A DNA stretch of 64,000 nt from Thalassotalea atypica (GCF_030295975.1 NZ_AP027364.1:62001-126000); one strand, 5' to 3'. Counted from the first letter of the stretch, positions 26,609-35,730 are shown. Notes: a model not told the origin generated them from the letters alone. Numbers and translations are program-made.

Positions 26609-26674
26609 ATATATGTTCCTTATTATTAATCTAATTTTCGTTAAATCAGTTTTGTAATAAATTCTGGGTAAAAA

Positions 26675-28471
26675 TTACAGTGGTCCGTTATCGACTATGG
26701 CGCAACGAGGCAAGGTACAAAGTGGTATACACACTTTAATATCTGACGGAGTTATAGTGCCGTCAAAGTTGGCGTCTCTAGGGTCGTCAGGTAATGCTGT
26801 TTGGTTACGGGCTAGGCTAATTGCTCTTAAATCAACTCTGTCGATATCATCATCAAGGTCCACATCACAAATTTTAACCTCGTTAACAATGACTAAAGGT
26901 TCAATACTAAGGTCTGAAAGTACTGGGCTTTCGCCGTTATCACCCGGTCTTAAGGTGGCACGTACTTGTATAAATCTACCGTTCATTGCAATTCCTGATA
27001 ATCCATTAGTCATTGCGGCATAGGTTTCTAAACCCAAACCTACTTGCGTATCAGACACTCGTGCTTCTACGGTAATGCTACCTCCAGCAGGAATACTGCC
27101 TTCGGGCTCATTATTCCAACTAATCTCGTCCCAAGGATTACCTGCGTCGCCGCCATCTTCAATTATTGTCCAAATACCTGATGGGTCAGTGGTGTTTGTT
27201 GCGGCAAAACCTGTTGCATCACTGTAGGTATAAGGCTGATTGCCAAGAGGCACTGTCGCCATCAAATTCCCAGTATCTTTGTTAAATTTGGTGGAGTTAT
27301 TACTGCCCCTATTTACTGCCCAAATGTTATTGTTAGAATCAGGAACAACGCCACGTGTATCGCTTGCCGCATTTGGTGTAGCCCATTGTGTGACGCCAGC
27401 TGAGCTATATTTACGGATTGGCGATTGGCCTAAAACAATACTTCCATCGCCATCGACGGAAATCCCCAAGGTAGAGTTACCGACATCGCCTGGAGAGGAG
27501 AATGTGCCGGTGGCAGGATTGCCATCTGGTTCGCCAACTCCTGAATTTTGATCATATTGTCTATAACTACCGCTACCACTGGTGTAAACCATGCCATTGC
27601 CTATAGCTATACCGTAAACCGAAGCGCCAGTATTTAACGTTGCTAGCCACGTATTGGTATTGGTATCAAGGATGCCCATGGTCGAAGAGAGTGAAGAGCT
27701 GTATAAAATACCGTCACCATCTACTAAGCAGCCGTATGGCGATAGTGAGCCTGTTGTGGCTATTGGCCCTGCAAGCACTGCACCATCAGATGCTTGAACT
27801 TTGTAGTAGCTTCTATTGGTATAGTCTCCCATCCACAAATTGCCGTCGGTACCGATACACAAAGAGCGACCTAAACTATTCGCAGGGCCAACATGATTGA
27901 TCCATACAACTCGCTCATCTCTTATTTCAGAGGTTTGTAATATGCCATCAAGGTTATCATCTACCGGTGGCAGAAATTCTGCTGGATCACTTCGGTCAAT
28001 GATACAGTCACCATTGACATCGGTCGATGTATCAATAACACCATTGCCGTTACGATCTACACCACCTTCCGATAAAATCTTCAATACATTCATCGGACGG
28101 CCATCAAACTGTCGATTGGCGACAAAGACATTACCTTCTGAGTCAACTGCGGTACGTGAGGGTGCAGGTCCACTCCACGCTGAGTGGAAAGGGCCTATAT
28201 GCCATGTAGCATAGCGAGCAACTTCACAGTCAGCATCCGTATCAACTTTAGACACAGAGTCTTCACCAGCGTTAGCCGCCCACAATAACGGGAAGGTACT
28301 ACCGGTTGTACTGAGTTGCAGTTGGTCATCATTTGGATTGTCGTGGTTAACACTGTTTAGGATACCCAGATCAAACTGGGCATTGGTGGTATAAGTATTC
28401 GCAGATGTACTGCCTGCAAAGCCAACAAGTGACGCTAGAAATGCAGACAGAAATACTGTCAATTTATTCAT
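26675..28471 (-). CDS. Secreted NHL/Vgb-like propeller with dockerin-like tail
   Basis: The 598-aa protein has a signal peptide (cut near TSAN, residue 25). Residues about 50-410 are propeller-like repeats of the NHL or virginiamycin-B-lyase type (AVDSEGNVFVANRQFDGRP, CIGTDGNLWMGDYT, VVPDSNNNIWAVNRG), with a calcium-binding-like insert (DRNGNGVIDTSTDVNGDC). The C-terminal 60 residues hold two DxDxD-type loops (VDLDDDIDRVDLRAIS, DANFDGTITPSDIKVC) as in type I dockerins, flanked by cysteines. Function is unknown; likely a surface or matrix protein. It lies upstream of the PEP-CTERM gene with 66 nt between. Confidence 0.75.
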   Translation of the reverse strand: MNKLTVFLSAFLASLVGFAGSTSANTYTTNAQFDLGILNSVNHDNPNDDQLQLSTTGSTFPLLWAANAGEDSVSKVDTDADCEVARYATWHIGPFHSAWSGPAPSRTAVDSEGNVFVANRQFDGRPMNVLKILSEGGVDRNGNGVIDTSTDVNGDCIIDRSDPAEFLPPVDDNLDGILQTSEIRDERVVWINHVGPANSLGRSLCIGTDGNLWMGDYTNRSYYKVQASDGAVLAGPIATTGSLSPYGCLVDGDGILYSSSLSSTMGILDTNTNTWLATLNTGASVYGIAIGNGMVYTSGSGSYRQYDQNSGVGEPDGNPATGTFSSPGDVGNSTLGISVDGDGSIVLGQSPIRKYSSAGVTQWATPNAASDTRGVVPDSNNNIWAVNRGSNNSTKFNKDTGNLMATVPLGNQPYTYSDATGFAATNTTDPSGIWTIIEDGGDAGNPWDEISWNNEPEGSIPAGGSITVEARVSDTQVGLGLETYAAMTNGLSGIAMNGRFIQVRATLRPGDNGESPVLSDLSIEPLVIVNEVKICDVDLDDDIDRVDLRAISLARNQTALPDDPRDANFDGTITPSDIKVCIPLCTLPRCAIVDNGPL

Positions 28472-28815
28472 GAGAATATCCTTTTATCATTTCGGAAAAG
28501 TGTCATCAATGAGAGACAACTAAACAACAAACAACTTTCTCATTTCTAAGTATTCAAATTAAACGCTAAACACAGTATCAGTGTGTCGAGCGCACAGAAT
28601 GGTTGAAAAATAAGCATATATTGAGCCGAAATATAAAGCATAGATTTAACAAACGGTTATGAGGAGCCGATTTAGTCAACTGTAAAATACCCTGACAATA
28701 TTTGTGGTTTTGCCGCTGGCTGACTTAAGCGCCATTAGAATTGACCTGTCGAGAAAGAGTTTATGGAGAGTGAGCTAGTTGATATTGAATCGCTTTTGTA
28801 TCTGTTTATTTTAGG
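28472..28815. other. Intergenic AT-rich region
   Basis: No gene, RNA or repeat was recognised in this 344-nt stretch. It should hold the promoter of the leftward propeller gene. The segment to its right contains a kinase remnant, so part of it may be eroded coding DNA. Confidence 0.35.
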
Positions 28816-29021
28816 GTAACGATTAGTGATGTAGACATCATGATAACGAAGACAATTTTATTCCTTACGCTCGACTAGATGATAGTCGCACCAGAAAAAC
28901 AGGTGGAATAGGACTAGGGTTAGCGATTGTGAAGAGTGCAGTAAATCAACTTGAGGGAGAAATAAGTGCTTCTAATTTGAGCTTTGGCGGTGCGTTTTTT
29001 AAAATAGAGCTGCCAATTTGA
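28816..29021 (+). pseudogene. Histidine kinase C-terminal remnant
   Basis: From 28872 an open frame reads RLDDSRTRKTGGIGLGLAIV, then KSAVNQLEGEISASNLSFGG and ends FKIELPI at the TGA (29019-29021). This is the G-box end of a HisKA-type ATP-binding domain, BaeS/RstB-like. In front of it, VTISD (28816 on) matches the N-terminal side of the D box, but the frame changes and no kinase gene precedes. It is the leftover of a deleted sensor kinase; no regulator partner remains nearby. The same signature occurs in the intact kinase at 16885-18351, so recombination with a paralog is possible. Confidence 0.75.
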
Positions 29022-29152
29022 GTTTATCAAGAAGAAATAAAGACTGCTTAGCGCCGTTTTTCACCGAAGACTGTCTTTAAATTATTAAGTGGTTAAGCCT
29101 TAAGTAGGTTTTTTAATCAAAAGATTGTCTTCGTTTTAATTTCATCAAATCA

Positions 29153-30346
29153 TTAGCTTACTGCTTGTCCACAAGCCACACCACTAGACCAAGCAAATTG
29201 AAAGTTATACCCGCCAAGGTGGCCGGTCACGTCGATTACTTCACCAATAAAGTACAATCCTTTGGCTTTTTTAGCTTCGAAAGTTTTACTGGAAAGTTCA
29301 TCAGTATTGACGCCGCCTAGAGTAACCTCTGCCGTTCTGTAACCTTCAGTGCCATTAGGCTTGATTTGCCAGTGATGTAAGTACTGGACTAAATAAGCAA
29401 CGTCGTCTTTGCTAAGTTGATTGATGGCTTTATCGGTAATGTCTTTATGATTCACTAAGCTTTCAACAAACCGCTTTGGGAGCACGGTCGATAGTAAATT
29501 CTTAAGTGATTTTTGACTTTGTGTTTCACGCCATTGTTGGATCAAATCGGAAATTGCTGATTCTGGTAGTAGGTCAATGGTGACCGTTTGGCCTGCTCGC
29601 CAAAAAGACGATATTTGTAAGATCGCAGGACCAGATAAACCGCGATGAGTAAACAATATATTTTCCTTAAAACTGGTACCGTCTTCACTTGAAACCGTTG
29701 TTGGAATACTAATGCCGGATAAACCATCGAAACGCTGTTTATCGTGTTCATGTAAGGTAAAGGGCACTAGTGCTGCTTTGGTCGGCAGTACTTCGAGACC
29801 AAATTGCTCTGCCACTTTATAGCCGATTGGCGTTGCGCCTAACTTGGGCATAGTAAGGCCACCCGAAGCAACAACAAGAGACTGACATTGAAAACTTTTG
29901 TCAGTGGTTTTTACAATATAACCGCTATCGCTCTTTTCAATGTGAAGTACTTCGCTTCTCAGGTGCACTTCAACACCTGCCCATTCACATTCGGTCATCA
30001 ATATATCAACAATGTCTTGAGCGCCATTGTCACAAAACAGTTGGCCTAGGGTTTTATGATGGAAGGGCATGCCATGACGCTCAACTAAGTCAATAAAATC
30101 AAACTGGGTATAGCGACTCAATGCTGACTTCACAAAGTGAGGATTTTGGCACAGATAGTTTTCGGGGCTGGCATTTTCATTAGTGAAGTTACAACGGCCA
30201 CCGCCACTGATCAAAATTTTTCTGCCTGGTTTTTTCCCCATGTCGACCACAATGACATTTTTACCTCGATAGCCCGCTGTGGCAGCACACATTAGTCCAG
30301 CGGCGCCTGCGCCTAAAACAAGTACATCAGTAGAAATCAAAAGCAA
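29153..30346 (-). CDS. YhiN/HI0933-family flavoprotein
   Basis: The 397-aa protein is a NAD(P)/FAD-dependent oxidoreductase of the HI0933 (YhiN) family. The FAD-binding GxGxxG is DVLVLGAGAAGLMCAATAGY near the N-terminus, followed by the family signature KILISGGGRCNFTN. C-terminal landmarks are AEVTLGGVNTDEL, LYFIGEVIDVTGHLGGYNFQ and FAWSSGVACGQAV. The family's physiological substrate is unsettled, though BaiN from gut bacteria is a relative. Single gene, leftward, with a divergent lipoprotein gene. Confidence 0.9.
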   Translation of the reverse strand: MLLISTDVLVLGAGAAGLMCAATAGYRGKNVIVVDMGKKPGRKILISGGGRCNFTNENASPENYLCQNPHFVKSALSRYTQFDFIDLVERHGMPFHHKTLGQLFCDNGAQDIVDILMTECEWAGVEVHLRSEVLHIEKSDSGYIVKTTDKSFQCQSLVVASGGLTMPKLGATPIGYKVAEQFGLEVLPTKAALVPFTLHEHDKQRFDGLSGISIPTTVSSEDGTSFKENILFTHRGLSGPAILQISSFWRAGQTVTIDLLPESAISDLIQQWRETQSQKSLKNLLSTVLPKRFVESLVNHKDITDKAINQLSKDDVAYLVQYLHHWQIKPNGTEGYRTAEVTLGGVNTDELSSKTFEAKKAKGLYFIGEVIDVTGHLGGYNFQFAWSSGVACGQAVS

Positions 30347-30607
30347 AACTCGGTCATCAATTTATTGGCCGGCATTATACGTGAGTTATGCTCAGGTCGC
30401 GAATATGTCGCGAGAAATATGCAAATAATGTGCAGCAACGTAAGCTTGTGCAAACAAAGATAAAGAAGTGCAAAGATTGTGTAAATATCAGAACTATTCC
30501 TTCTCAACTTGTTCTACTAAGGCAGCTTTAAGCCTTACACGATAGTAGGTACAGCTAAATTTGTGGCAATTTTTGTCTGTCACGTTGATATATTGGGAAT
30601 GGATTAG

Positions 30608-32122
30608 ATGATGAGTTATTTACGAAGTGCTTTTATAGGCACAAATTTATCGGTGTTGGCACTGATTTCTTTTACTTTATTGTTAGCAGGTTGTGGCTCC
30701 AGTAGCGATGGTGATAGCGGTAATGGTTATCTGCAATTTTATAATGGTTCAAAAAATGCGCCTGCGGTGTTCCTCACGATTGATGAAAACCTCAATGAAG
30801 ACGATGAAGATGAAATTGAGATCACATACAGTGCAGTTGAATATGGCGTGGCTACCTCAGCTAAAGAAGTGGCCGATCAACATTATTACTATGAATTGGC
30901 ATGGCAAAATGAAGATTCGAATGATAGAGAAGATCTTGCGCTAATTAGTGAAGGGCAACTTTCAGTAAAAAAAGATGTCATTCAATTTATCGTATTAAGC
31001 GAAGACATTGCGTCACCTCAGGTTCAAATATACGAAATAGACGTAATTGATGACGATATTGACGAAGATGAAGATCTGTTTAATTTAAGGTTATTAAATT
31101 TAGCATCAGATGACGCGGGTGTGGATGTCTACATGTCAAAATCAAATGAAACCTTCAACGAAGCTACTTTAATAGGGCAGTTCACTAACGGTCAATTGTC
31201 AGACAATCAAAAATTAGATCAGGATGAATATGTTGTCTATATCACACAAGCGGGCAGTAATGAGGTGTTATTTCAATCAGGTGAAATAGATTACGACTAT
31301 CCATCACAATATGTATTAGTGGTGAGAGAAAGCGCTGCCGCCAGTACGTCTCCTTACGCTGTCGATTGGGTTTCTACATCATCAACTGTTGAATACTTAG
31401 ATGCCAACTCAGCAGCGAATGTTAGAGTATATAACGCGATTAACCGCCACGATTTATTGCCGCACTATCAAAGTGAGTTTGACGTACATTTAAATGGTGT
31501 TGACGACCAAGCAGAGATAACCTCGCTAGCGATGGGGGCATTAAGTGAAACTTTAGTACAACCTAACGGCGACTACAGTGTAGACCTTGTTGCATCAGGC
31601 ACAGAGGAACGCATCCTTAAAAACCACCTACTAACTTTGCCTGAAGACGCTAATAAAACCGTGTTTTTCTATCTAAAAGAAGATGACGTTGATCATGACA
31701 ATGATGGCGATGTTGATGAAGATGGTGATGGCATTGTTGATGAAATCGAAATATCGGTCAATTCGTTGGTGGTTGATAATAGTCAGCGAGAAAGCATTTA
31801 CGATCACAATATTGCGATGATCAATTTAGTGGATAGTGATGATTTTTCTTTAGTGAAGTTTTATTTCGTCCGTAGCGATGAAACCATCGACAGCGCACTG
31901 TATTACAAAAGCGTGGGTTACGCTCAGTCTTTGTCGCTTAACCTTTTGAATAATACATATCAGGTTTTTGCGATTGCCCAGCAAAACAGTAGTGACATCA
32001 TTTTATCTAGCTTCGAGCTGACCTTAAATGAAGAGTCTAAAGAACTGTTTTTAGTTATTGAGGGGGATGAACTCTCGGCAACAGGCTACAAAATAACGCT
32101 TGCTGAGCAGAATGAAACCTAG
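30608..32122 (+). CDS. DUF4397-like repeat lipoprotein
   Basis: The 504-aa protein has a lipoprotein signal (LLAGC, Cys near residue 29). The mature part is very acidic and holds at least two repeats starting with N-L/V-R-x-x-N (FNLRLLNLASDDAGVDVYMS; AANVRVYNAIN..FDVHLNG), as in DUF4397 proteins, plus a calcium-binding-like run (DHDNDGDVDEDGDGIVDEIE, about residues 358-377). Function unknown; surface-exposed or periplasmic adhesion/matrix role possible. The next gene, 43 nt on and in the same direction, is an atypical response regulator, so the pair is probably an operon. Confidence 0.75.
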   Translation: MMSYLRSAFIGTNLSVLALISFTLLLAGCGSSSDGDSGNGYLQFYNGSKNAPAVFLTIDENLNEDDEDEIEITYSAVEYGVATSAKEVADQHYYYELAWQNEDSNDREDLALISEGQLSVKKDVIQFIVLSEDIASPQVQIYEIDVIDDDIDEDEDLFNLRLLNLASDDAGVDVYMSKSNETFNEATLIGQFTNGQLSDNQKLDQDEYVVYITQAGSNEVLFQSGEIDYDYPSQYVLVVRESAAASTSPYAVDWVSTSSTVEYLDANSAANVRVYNAINRHDLLPHYQSEFDVHLNGVDDQAEITSLAMGALSETLVQPNGDYSVDLVASGTEERILKNHLLTLPEDANKTVFFYLKEDDVDHDNDGDVDEDGDGIVDEIEISVNSLVVDNSQRESIYDHNIAMINLVDSDDFSLVKFYFVRSDETIDSALYYKSVGYAQSLSLNLLNNTYQVFAIAQQNSSDIILSSFELTLNEESKELFLVIEGDELSATGYKITLAEQNET

Positions 32123-32165
32123 CGTTAAGCCCTTAATCAAAAGCATATAGCGAGAAAATAAGCCG

Positions 32166-32849
32166 ATGCTAAAGAAGCAATTATTAATTTTATGTCTTGA
32201 TGCAGAGGGTGAAATTCCTTATGCAGATTTTATTGCTGGATATGAACATGACGTGCATCTATGTCAAACACCGGTAGAAGCTTTCTATACACTAAAAAGC
32301 CAGCAAATAGATTTGATTATTATTGATAATAATAAATCTATGCATGATTACATAGACCTTTTGGTGCACCTTGTTAACATATCAACAAGTCCTGTAATGG
32401 TATTTTCTCAGGAGCTAAATACAATCGACCACATCAATGTGCTAGAAGCGGGGGCCGATGACTATGTGCTAAAAACGGCACCAGTGCGTGAAATGATAGC
32501 GAGGATCAATGTTTGCTTGCGCAGAGCAAAAGCAACTGATTCTCATCGGCCTCACAAAAGATTAGAGCTTAATGGTTTTTCTTTATGCATGAGTAGCAGG
32601 GAAGTGAAATGCAATGACATCAAAATTGCGATTACGGGGCTTGAATTTGAATTGCTCTATTTGTTGATGTCGAATGCTGGTGACATTGTTTCAAGAGGGG
32701 CCATTGGCAAATGTGTATTTAAACGAAATATTTCTTACTGTAATCGTAGTTTGAATATGCATGTGTCAAATTTAAGAAAAAAACTAAAAGAAGTCAGCGA
32801 CTCTAGTTCGATCAAAACCGTGCGAGGTGCAGGTTACGTATTTCTTTAA
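32166..32849 (+). CDS. OmpR-family response regulator with atypical receiver
   Basis: The 227-aa protein has a receiver-like domain and a winged-helix DNA-binding domain (ITGLEFELLYLLMSNAGDIV, RSLNMHVSNLRKKL, KTVRGAGYVFL). The receiver keeps a candidate Asp (IIIDNNKS) and GADDYVLKTAP, but the N-terminal acidic pair is weak (CLDAEGE) and the Pro after the conserved Lys is missing, so phosphorylation may not control it in the usual way. No kinase is adjacent. It follows a lipoprotein gene by 43 nt and may regulate it. A strong terminator ends the unit. Confidence 0.85.
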   Translation: MLKKQLLILCLDAEGEIPYADFIAGYEHDVHLCQTPVEAFYTLKSQQIDLIIIDNNKSMHDYIDLLVHLVNISTSPVMVFSQELNTIDHINVLEAGADDYVLKTAPVREMIARINVCLRRAKATDSHRPHKRLELNGFSLCMSSREVKCNDIKIAITGLEFELLYLLMSNAGDIVSRGAIGKCVFKRNISYCNRSLNMHVSNLRKKLKEVSDSSSIKTVRGAGYVFL

Positions 32850-32895
32850 CCATACATAAAGCCTTTGGAAGCTTTCCTTCGCACAAAAACAAAAG

Positions 32896-32936
32896 AGGCT
32901 TTCTTCTACACAAGGTATAGAAGAAAGCCTTTTATT
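32896..32936. terminator. Strong bidirectional terminator
   Basis: AGGCTTTCTTCTA (32896-32908) pairs perfectly with TAGAAGAAAGCCT (32918-32930), followed by TTTATTT on the plus strand and TTTTGTTTTTG on the minus strand. It separates the response regulator (+) from ferritin (-). Confidence 0.9.
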
Positions 32937-32957
32937 TACTAATTGTGCAATCCTGTT

Positions 32958-33485
32958 TTATACCGCGGTATCTGTCATGACACTGCTGTTGCCAGCTTTT
33001 GCCATTTCAGCCAAGTCTTTATCAACAAAAAATAGAGCATGTCCATCGTGACCGACAAGGTTTATCTTGTCTAACACGCTCTTAAATAGTGTTTCTTCTT
33101 CGTGTTGCTCTGCTACGTACCACTGCAGAAAGTTAAACGTAGAATAGTCTTGGTTACTAAATGCTTGATGAGCCAATTTATTAATGCGCTCGGTAATATC
33201 ACATTCGTGTTGATAGGTTTTTTCAAACACATCAGCTAAAGAGTCAAACGTGTGTGGGGGCGCTTCAATGGCGCCTAGAATAGGAAGAGCGCCGGTTTCA
33301 CTAACATAAGTGAATAAGCGAGTCATATGATCCATTTCTTCTAATGCATGCTTACGCATAAATTCTGCAGCACCTTCAAAACCTTGTTCTTCGCACCATG
33401 CACTCATTTGCAAATATAAGTTAGAAGAGTAAAACTCCAAATTTATTTGCTCGTTTAACTGCTCAACCATTTCAGGTTTTAACAT
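32958..33485 (-). CDS. ftnA: Ferritin (FtnA-like)
   Basis: The 175-aa protein is a non-haem bacterial ferritin: 24-mer iron store with a ferroxidase centre. Ligand positions are visible as [13 protein letters not shown] (Glu 17), the ALEEMDH helix (Glu and His near 50-53), TYQHECDI (Glu near 94) and the AEQHEEE segment (Gln/Glu near 126-130). Length and order match E. coli FtnA (165 aa), with a short C-terminal extension (SSVMTDTAV). A Fur-box-like sequence lies about 100 nt upstream of its start. Confidence 0.95.
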   Translation of the reverse strand: MLKPEMVEQLNEQINLEFYSSNLYLQMSAWCEEQGFEGAAEFMRKHALEEMDHMTRLFTYVSETGALPILGAIEAPPHTFDSLADVFEKTYQHECDITERINKLAHQAFSNQDYSTFNFLQWYVAEQHEEETLFKSVLDKINLVGHDGHALFFVDKDLAEMAKAGNSSVMTDTAV

Positions 33486-33586
33486 TTGATGACCTTATTT
33501 GAGAATATAATGACCTAATTTTGCCAATATTGACAAAAATTATCAAATTAAAATTTTAACAAAAACCTAATAAAAACAAATATATA

Positions 33587-33605
33587 AATAATGATAATTG
33601 TTTCC
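33587..33605 (-). promoter_or_regulatory. Possible Fur box upstream of ferritin
   Basis: AATAATGATAATTGTTTCC matches about 14 of 19 positions of the Fur consensus (GATAATGATAATCATTATC), with the left half nearly perfect. It lies between the 3' end of the peroxiredoxin gene and the ferritin start, about 100 nt upstream of the latter. AT-rich background makes chance matches fairly likely. Confidence 0.4.
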
Positions 33606-33614
33606 ATTACGGTT

Positions 33615-34088
33615 TTAAAGCGCGTCTAAAATAACCTCGGCTTTACTGACATCAAATTCCTTAGGTTTTTCAATGTGTAAGCTTGTTACAACGCAGTTTT
33701 CGATTATCATCGCGTAACGCTGTGAGCGAACGCCACCGAAATGCGCAGTATCCATGTCTAATCCTAATGCTTTAGTGTAACTACCATCGCCGTCTGCCAG
33801 CATCATTAAATGCTCAGCATTTTGTGACTCACCCCATGCCGACATGACAAAGGCATCGTTAACCGATAAGCAGATAATCTCATCAACGCCTTTTGCTTTT
33901 AGATCATCCGCACCAACAACATAGCCCGGTAGGTGAGCAGCAGAACAGGTTGGGGTGAACGCGCCAGGTACAGCAAATAGCACGACTTTCTTATTGGCGA
34001 ATAATTCTGCGGTATTGTGGGTGATCAGGTTGCCATCTTTTAATTGCTGTAATTGTCCGATTGGCATTTTTTCATTAAGTGTGATCAT
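33615..34088 (-). CDS. Peroxiredoxin (Prx5 type)
   Basis: The start is ATG at 34088, directly behind AGGAG; five extra codons are open upstream. The 157-aa product has the Prx5/redoxin signature AVPGAFTPTCSAAHLPGY with the peroxidatic Cys near residue 47, then ICLSVNDAFVMSAWGE and the Arg segment VRSQRYAMIIENCVV. It reduces hydrogen peroxide and organic peroxides using glutathione or glutaredoxin. The 51-aa cysteine protein gene ends 22 nt upstream on the same strand and ferritin lies downstream, so the locus looks like an oxidative stress and iron cluster. Confidence 0.93.
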   Translation of the reverse strand: MITLNEKMPIGQLQQLKDGNLITHNTAELFANKKVVLFAVPGAFTPTCSAAHLPGYVVGADDLKAKGVDEIICLSVNDAFVMSAWGESQNAEHLMMLADGDGSYTKALGLDMDTAHFGGVRSQRYAMIIENCVVTSLHIEKPKEFDVSKAEVILDAL

Positions 34089-34110
34089 AATTCTCCTAAA
34101 CAAGCTGTTG

Positions 34111-34266
34111 TTATTTTAGTTTGAGGGCCTTACACAAAAAGCCTTTGTCGTGTGCTGCTCGTGCACAATCTTTACAAACAAAGCGCGGTTTGTCGACGAT
34201 ATGAATAAGTTCATGGATATCGCGTTCAATATCTTTCTTTTTCCATTTACACAGGGATTTAGCCAT
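34111..34266 (-). CDS. Small CxxC protein of unknown function (51 aa)
   Basis: ATG at 34266 sits 8 nt after GAGG and opens a 51-codon frame ending TAA at 34111. The product begins MAKSLCKWKKKDIERDIHEL and contains FVCKDCARAAHDKGFLC, four cysteines that could make a small zinc ribbon or a redox-active CxxC. Its codons look coding (conserved-looking charged helix, good ribosome site). The longer 84-codon frame overlapping it in another phase (34116-34370) lacks such support. It is probably in an operon with the peroxiredoxin 22 nt downstream. I recall similar short proteins in marine gammaproteobacteria but no function. Confidence 0.75.
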   Translation of the reverse strand: MAKSLCKWKKKDIERDIHELIHIVDKPRFVCKDCARAAHDKGFLCKALKLK

Positions 34267-34401
34267 AATAAAACCTCATCAATCTTCTTCATTGTACGAG
34301 AAATAGCGATATTTTTCAGGTAGCATGGCAACTTTATTTTATCAGAATTTGAATGTTTCGTTATCTCCATTAGGAATAATAACGGCTAATAAGGTAGTAA
34401 C

Positions 34402-35097
34402 GTGATGACACAGAAATATCTTGTATGGGACTTACCCGTAAGAGCATTTCATTGGAGTTTAGTGATAATGCTTAGCGCATTATGGTATACCTCTGAGCAA
34501 GAGGGCGATATGGTCGACCTACATATGCAATTGGGCTATGTAGCACTGGGTTTAGTTTTGTTCAGGCTTATTTGGGGGGTCGTTGGTACTAAGCATGCGC
34601 GCTTTGGCCAATTTGTTCCATCATTTTCAACGCTGAAAAGGTACGTCCATGCATCATCGAATAATGAGCAAGCTAGGTATGCTGGGCATAACCCATTAGG
34701 TAGCTTAATGGTGGTAACGCTTCTCTTCTTGGTTTTGTTGCAGGCACTCAGTGGTTTATTCATCACTGATGATGTGTTTTCATCAGGCCCTTACTATGGA
34801 GTGCTCAATGCTACTTGGGAAAAAGTGATGGCGACTATTCATCACAACCTGTTTGACGTTCTTCTAGGTGCTATCGCGCTGCATATTGGCGCAGTTGTTT
34901 ACTATAAAACAGTAAAAAAGAAGAGTTTAGTTAAGCCGATGGTTACGGGGAAAAAAGATGCAAAAGAAATTAACCCGGGTGATGACATTCCGCATTCTAA
35001 ACTGATTATTGCCAGCATCGTTATTGCGGCGGTTATCTGTTTTGTTTACTGGCTGGTTGTGACCAATGCCCCTGTTGTTGAAGAGCTTTATTTCTAA
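34402..35097 (+). CDS. Cytochrome b561/hydrogenase-type cytochrome b
   Basis: The 231-aa protein has a cytochrome b561 domain of the kind found in Ni/Fe-hydrogenase b-type subunits: LVWDLPVRAFHWSLVIML, DLHMQLGYVALGLVLFRLIW, GHNPLGSLMVVTLLFL, IHHNLFDVLLGAIALHI. His residues on these helices bind two b haems; a fifth membrane segment ends the protein (IIASIVIAAVICFVYWLV). It starts with GTG at 34402 or ATG at 34405 behind AAGG. It converges on a cytochrome c' gene, as is often seen; the pair may exchange electrons from the quinone pool (inference). Confidence 0.9.
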   Translation: MMTQKYLVWDLPVRAFHWSLVIMLSALWYTSEQEGDMVDLHMQLGYVALGLVLFRLIWGVVGTKHARFGQFVPSFSTLKRYVHASSNNEQARYAGHNPLGSLMVVTLLFLVLLQALSGLFITDDVFSSGPYYGVLNATWEKVMATIHHNLFDVLLGAIALHIGAVVYYKTVKKKSLVKPMVTGKKDAKEINPGDDIPHSKLIIASIVIAAVICFVYWLVVTNAPVVEELYF

Positions 35098-35104
35098 GAT
35101 ATAA

Positions 35105-35125
35105 CATGGCGCGCTGTGCGCCATG
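35105..35125. terminator. Hairpin between convergent cytochrome genes
   Basis: CATGGCGC and GCGCCATG (loop of 5) form a perfect 8-bp stem between the stops of the cytochrome b and cytochrome c' genes. No T tract follows, so termination strength is uncertain. Confidence 0.5.
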
Positions 35126-35146
35126 AGTAGTTATCTAATCTATGTT

Positions 35147-35617
35147 TTATTCCGCTTTAAAGGCGTCATGGCAACCTTTACAAGAACGGCCAACACCACC
35201 AATGGCTTTCTTTATTGTTGATTTATCGCCGCTATTGGCAACTGAACGTAAGTGGGCGGCCGCTTTTTGTAGTGCTTGTACTTTTTCTGCAAATTTAGCC
35301 GGCTCTTGCCAAATCTTCGGTAGTGCTTCGGTCTTGAGTTTGAAGTGTGATGTATCAAACTTAGTATAGTCCGGCATCATTAAGCTGAGTTGCTCAATAC
35401 GCGTGGCGTATTTTTCAATTTTGCTACTCTCTAATGGCATTTTACCTTTTGCCATGGCGCCAAGCGGCCCCATATTGCTAGCAAGTAGAGTAAACACTGA
35501 TTGGCGATGCTTGATCACCTTTTTCGCTTGGTCTTCAGTTTTTACGGTTTGAGCGAATGCAGATGATAATGTCAGTGCAGCCACTGCAGCAACAATTGAC
35601 TTAGTTAGTTTTCTCAT
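35147..35617 (-). CDS. Cytochrome c' (class II c-type cytochrome)
   Basis: The 156-aa periplasmic protein has a signal peptide (cut near SAFAQ, residue 23), a four-helix bundle and a single C-terminal haem site CKGCH (about residues 146-150), the hallmark position of class II cytochromes. The N-terminal QSVFTLLASNMGPLGAMAKG fits the cytochrome c' helix A. Members bind NO and may protect against nitrosative stress. Monocistronic by spacing, convergent with a cytochrome b gene. Confidence 0.93.
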   Translation of the reverse strand: MRKLTKSIVAAVAALTLSSAFAQTVKTEDQAKKVIKHRQSVFTLLASNMGPLGAMAKGKMPLESSKIEKYATRIEQLSLMMPDYTKFDTSHFKLKTEALPKIWQEPAKFAEKVQALQKAAAHLRSVANSGDKSTIKKAIGGVGRSCKGCHDAFKAE

Positions 35618-35730
35618 TAAATAGACTCCAGATTTCTCGTGTTATTTTTTTAACGTCTATTTAACACGAGTTTGGCTTACGAACCCACATTATTTCGATA
35701 GCCCACCGTGTTTTTGCGATGATTGTGCAA

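Noticed and set aside
34116-34370. 84-codon open frame upstream of the peroxiredoxin
   Set aside because: It overlaps the better supported 51-aa cysteine protein in another phase and has no ribosome site or family resemblance.
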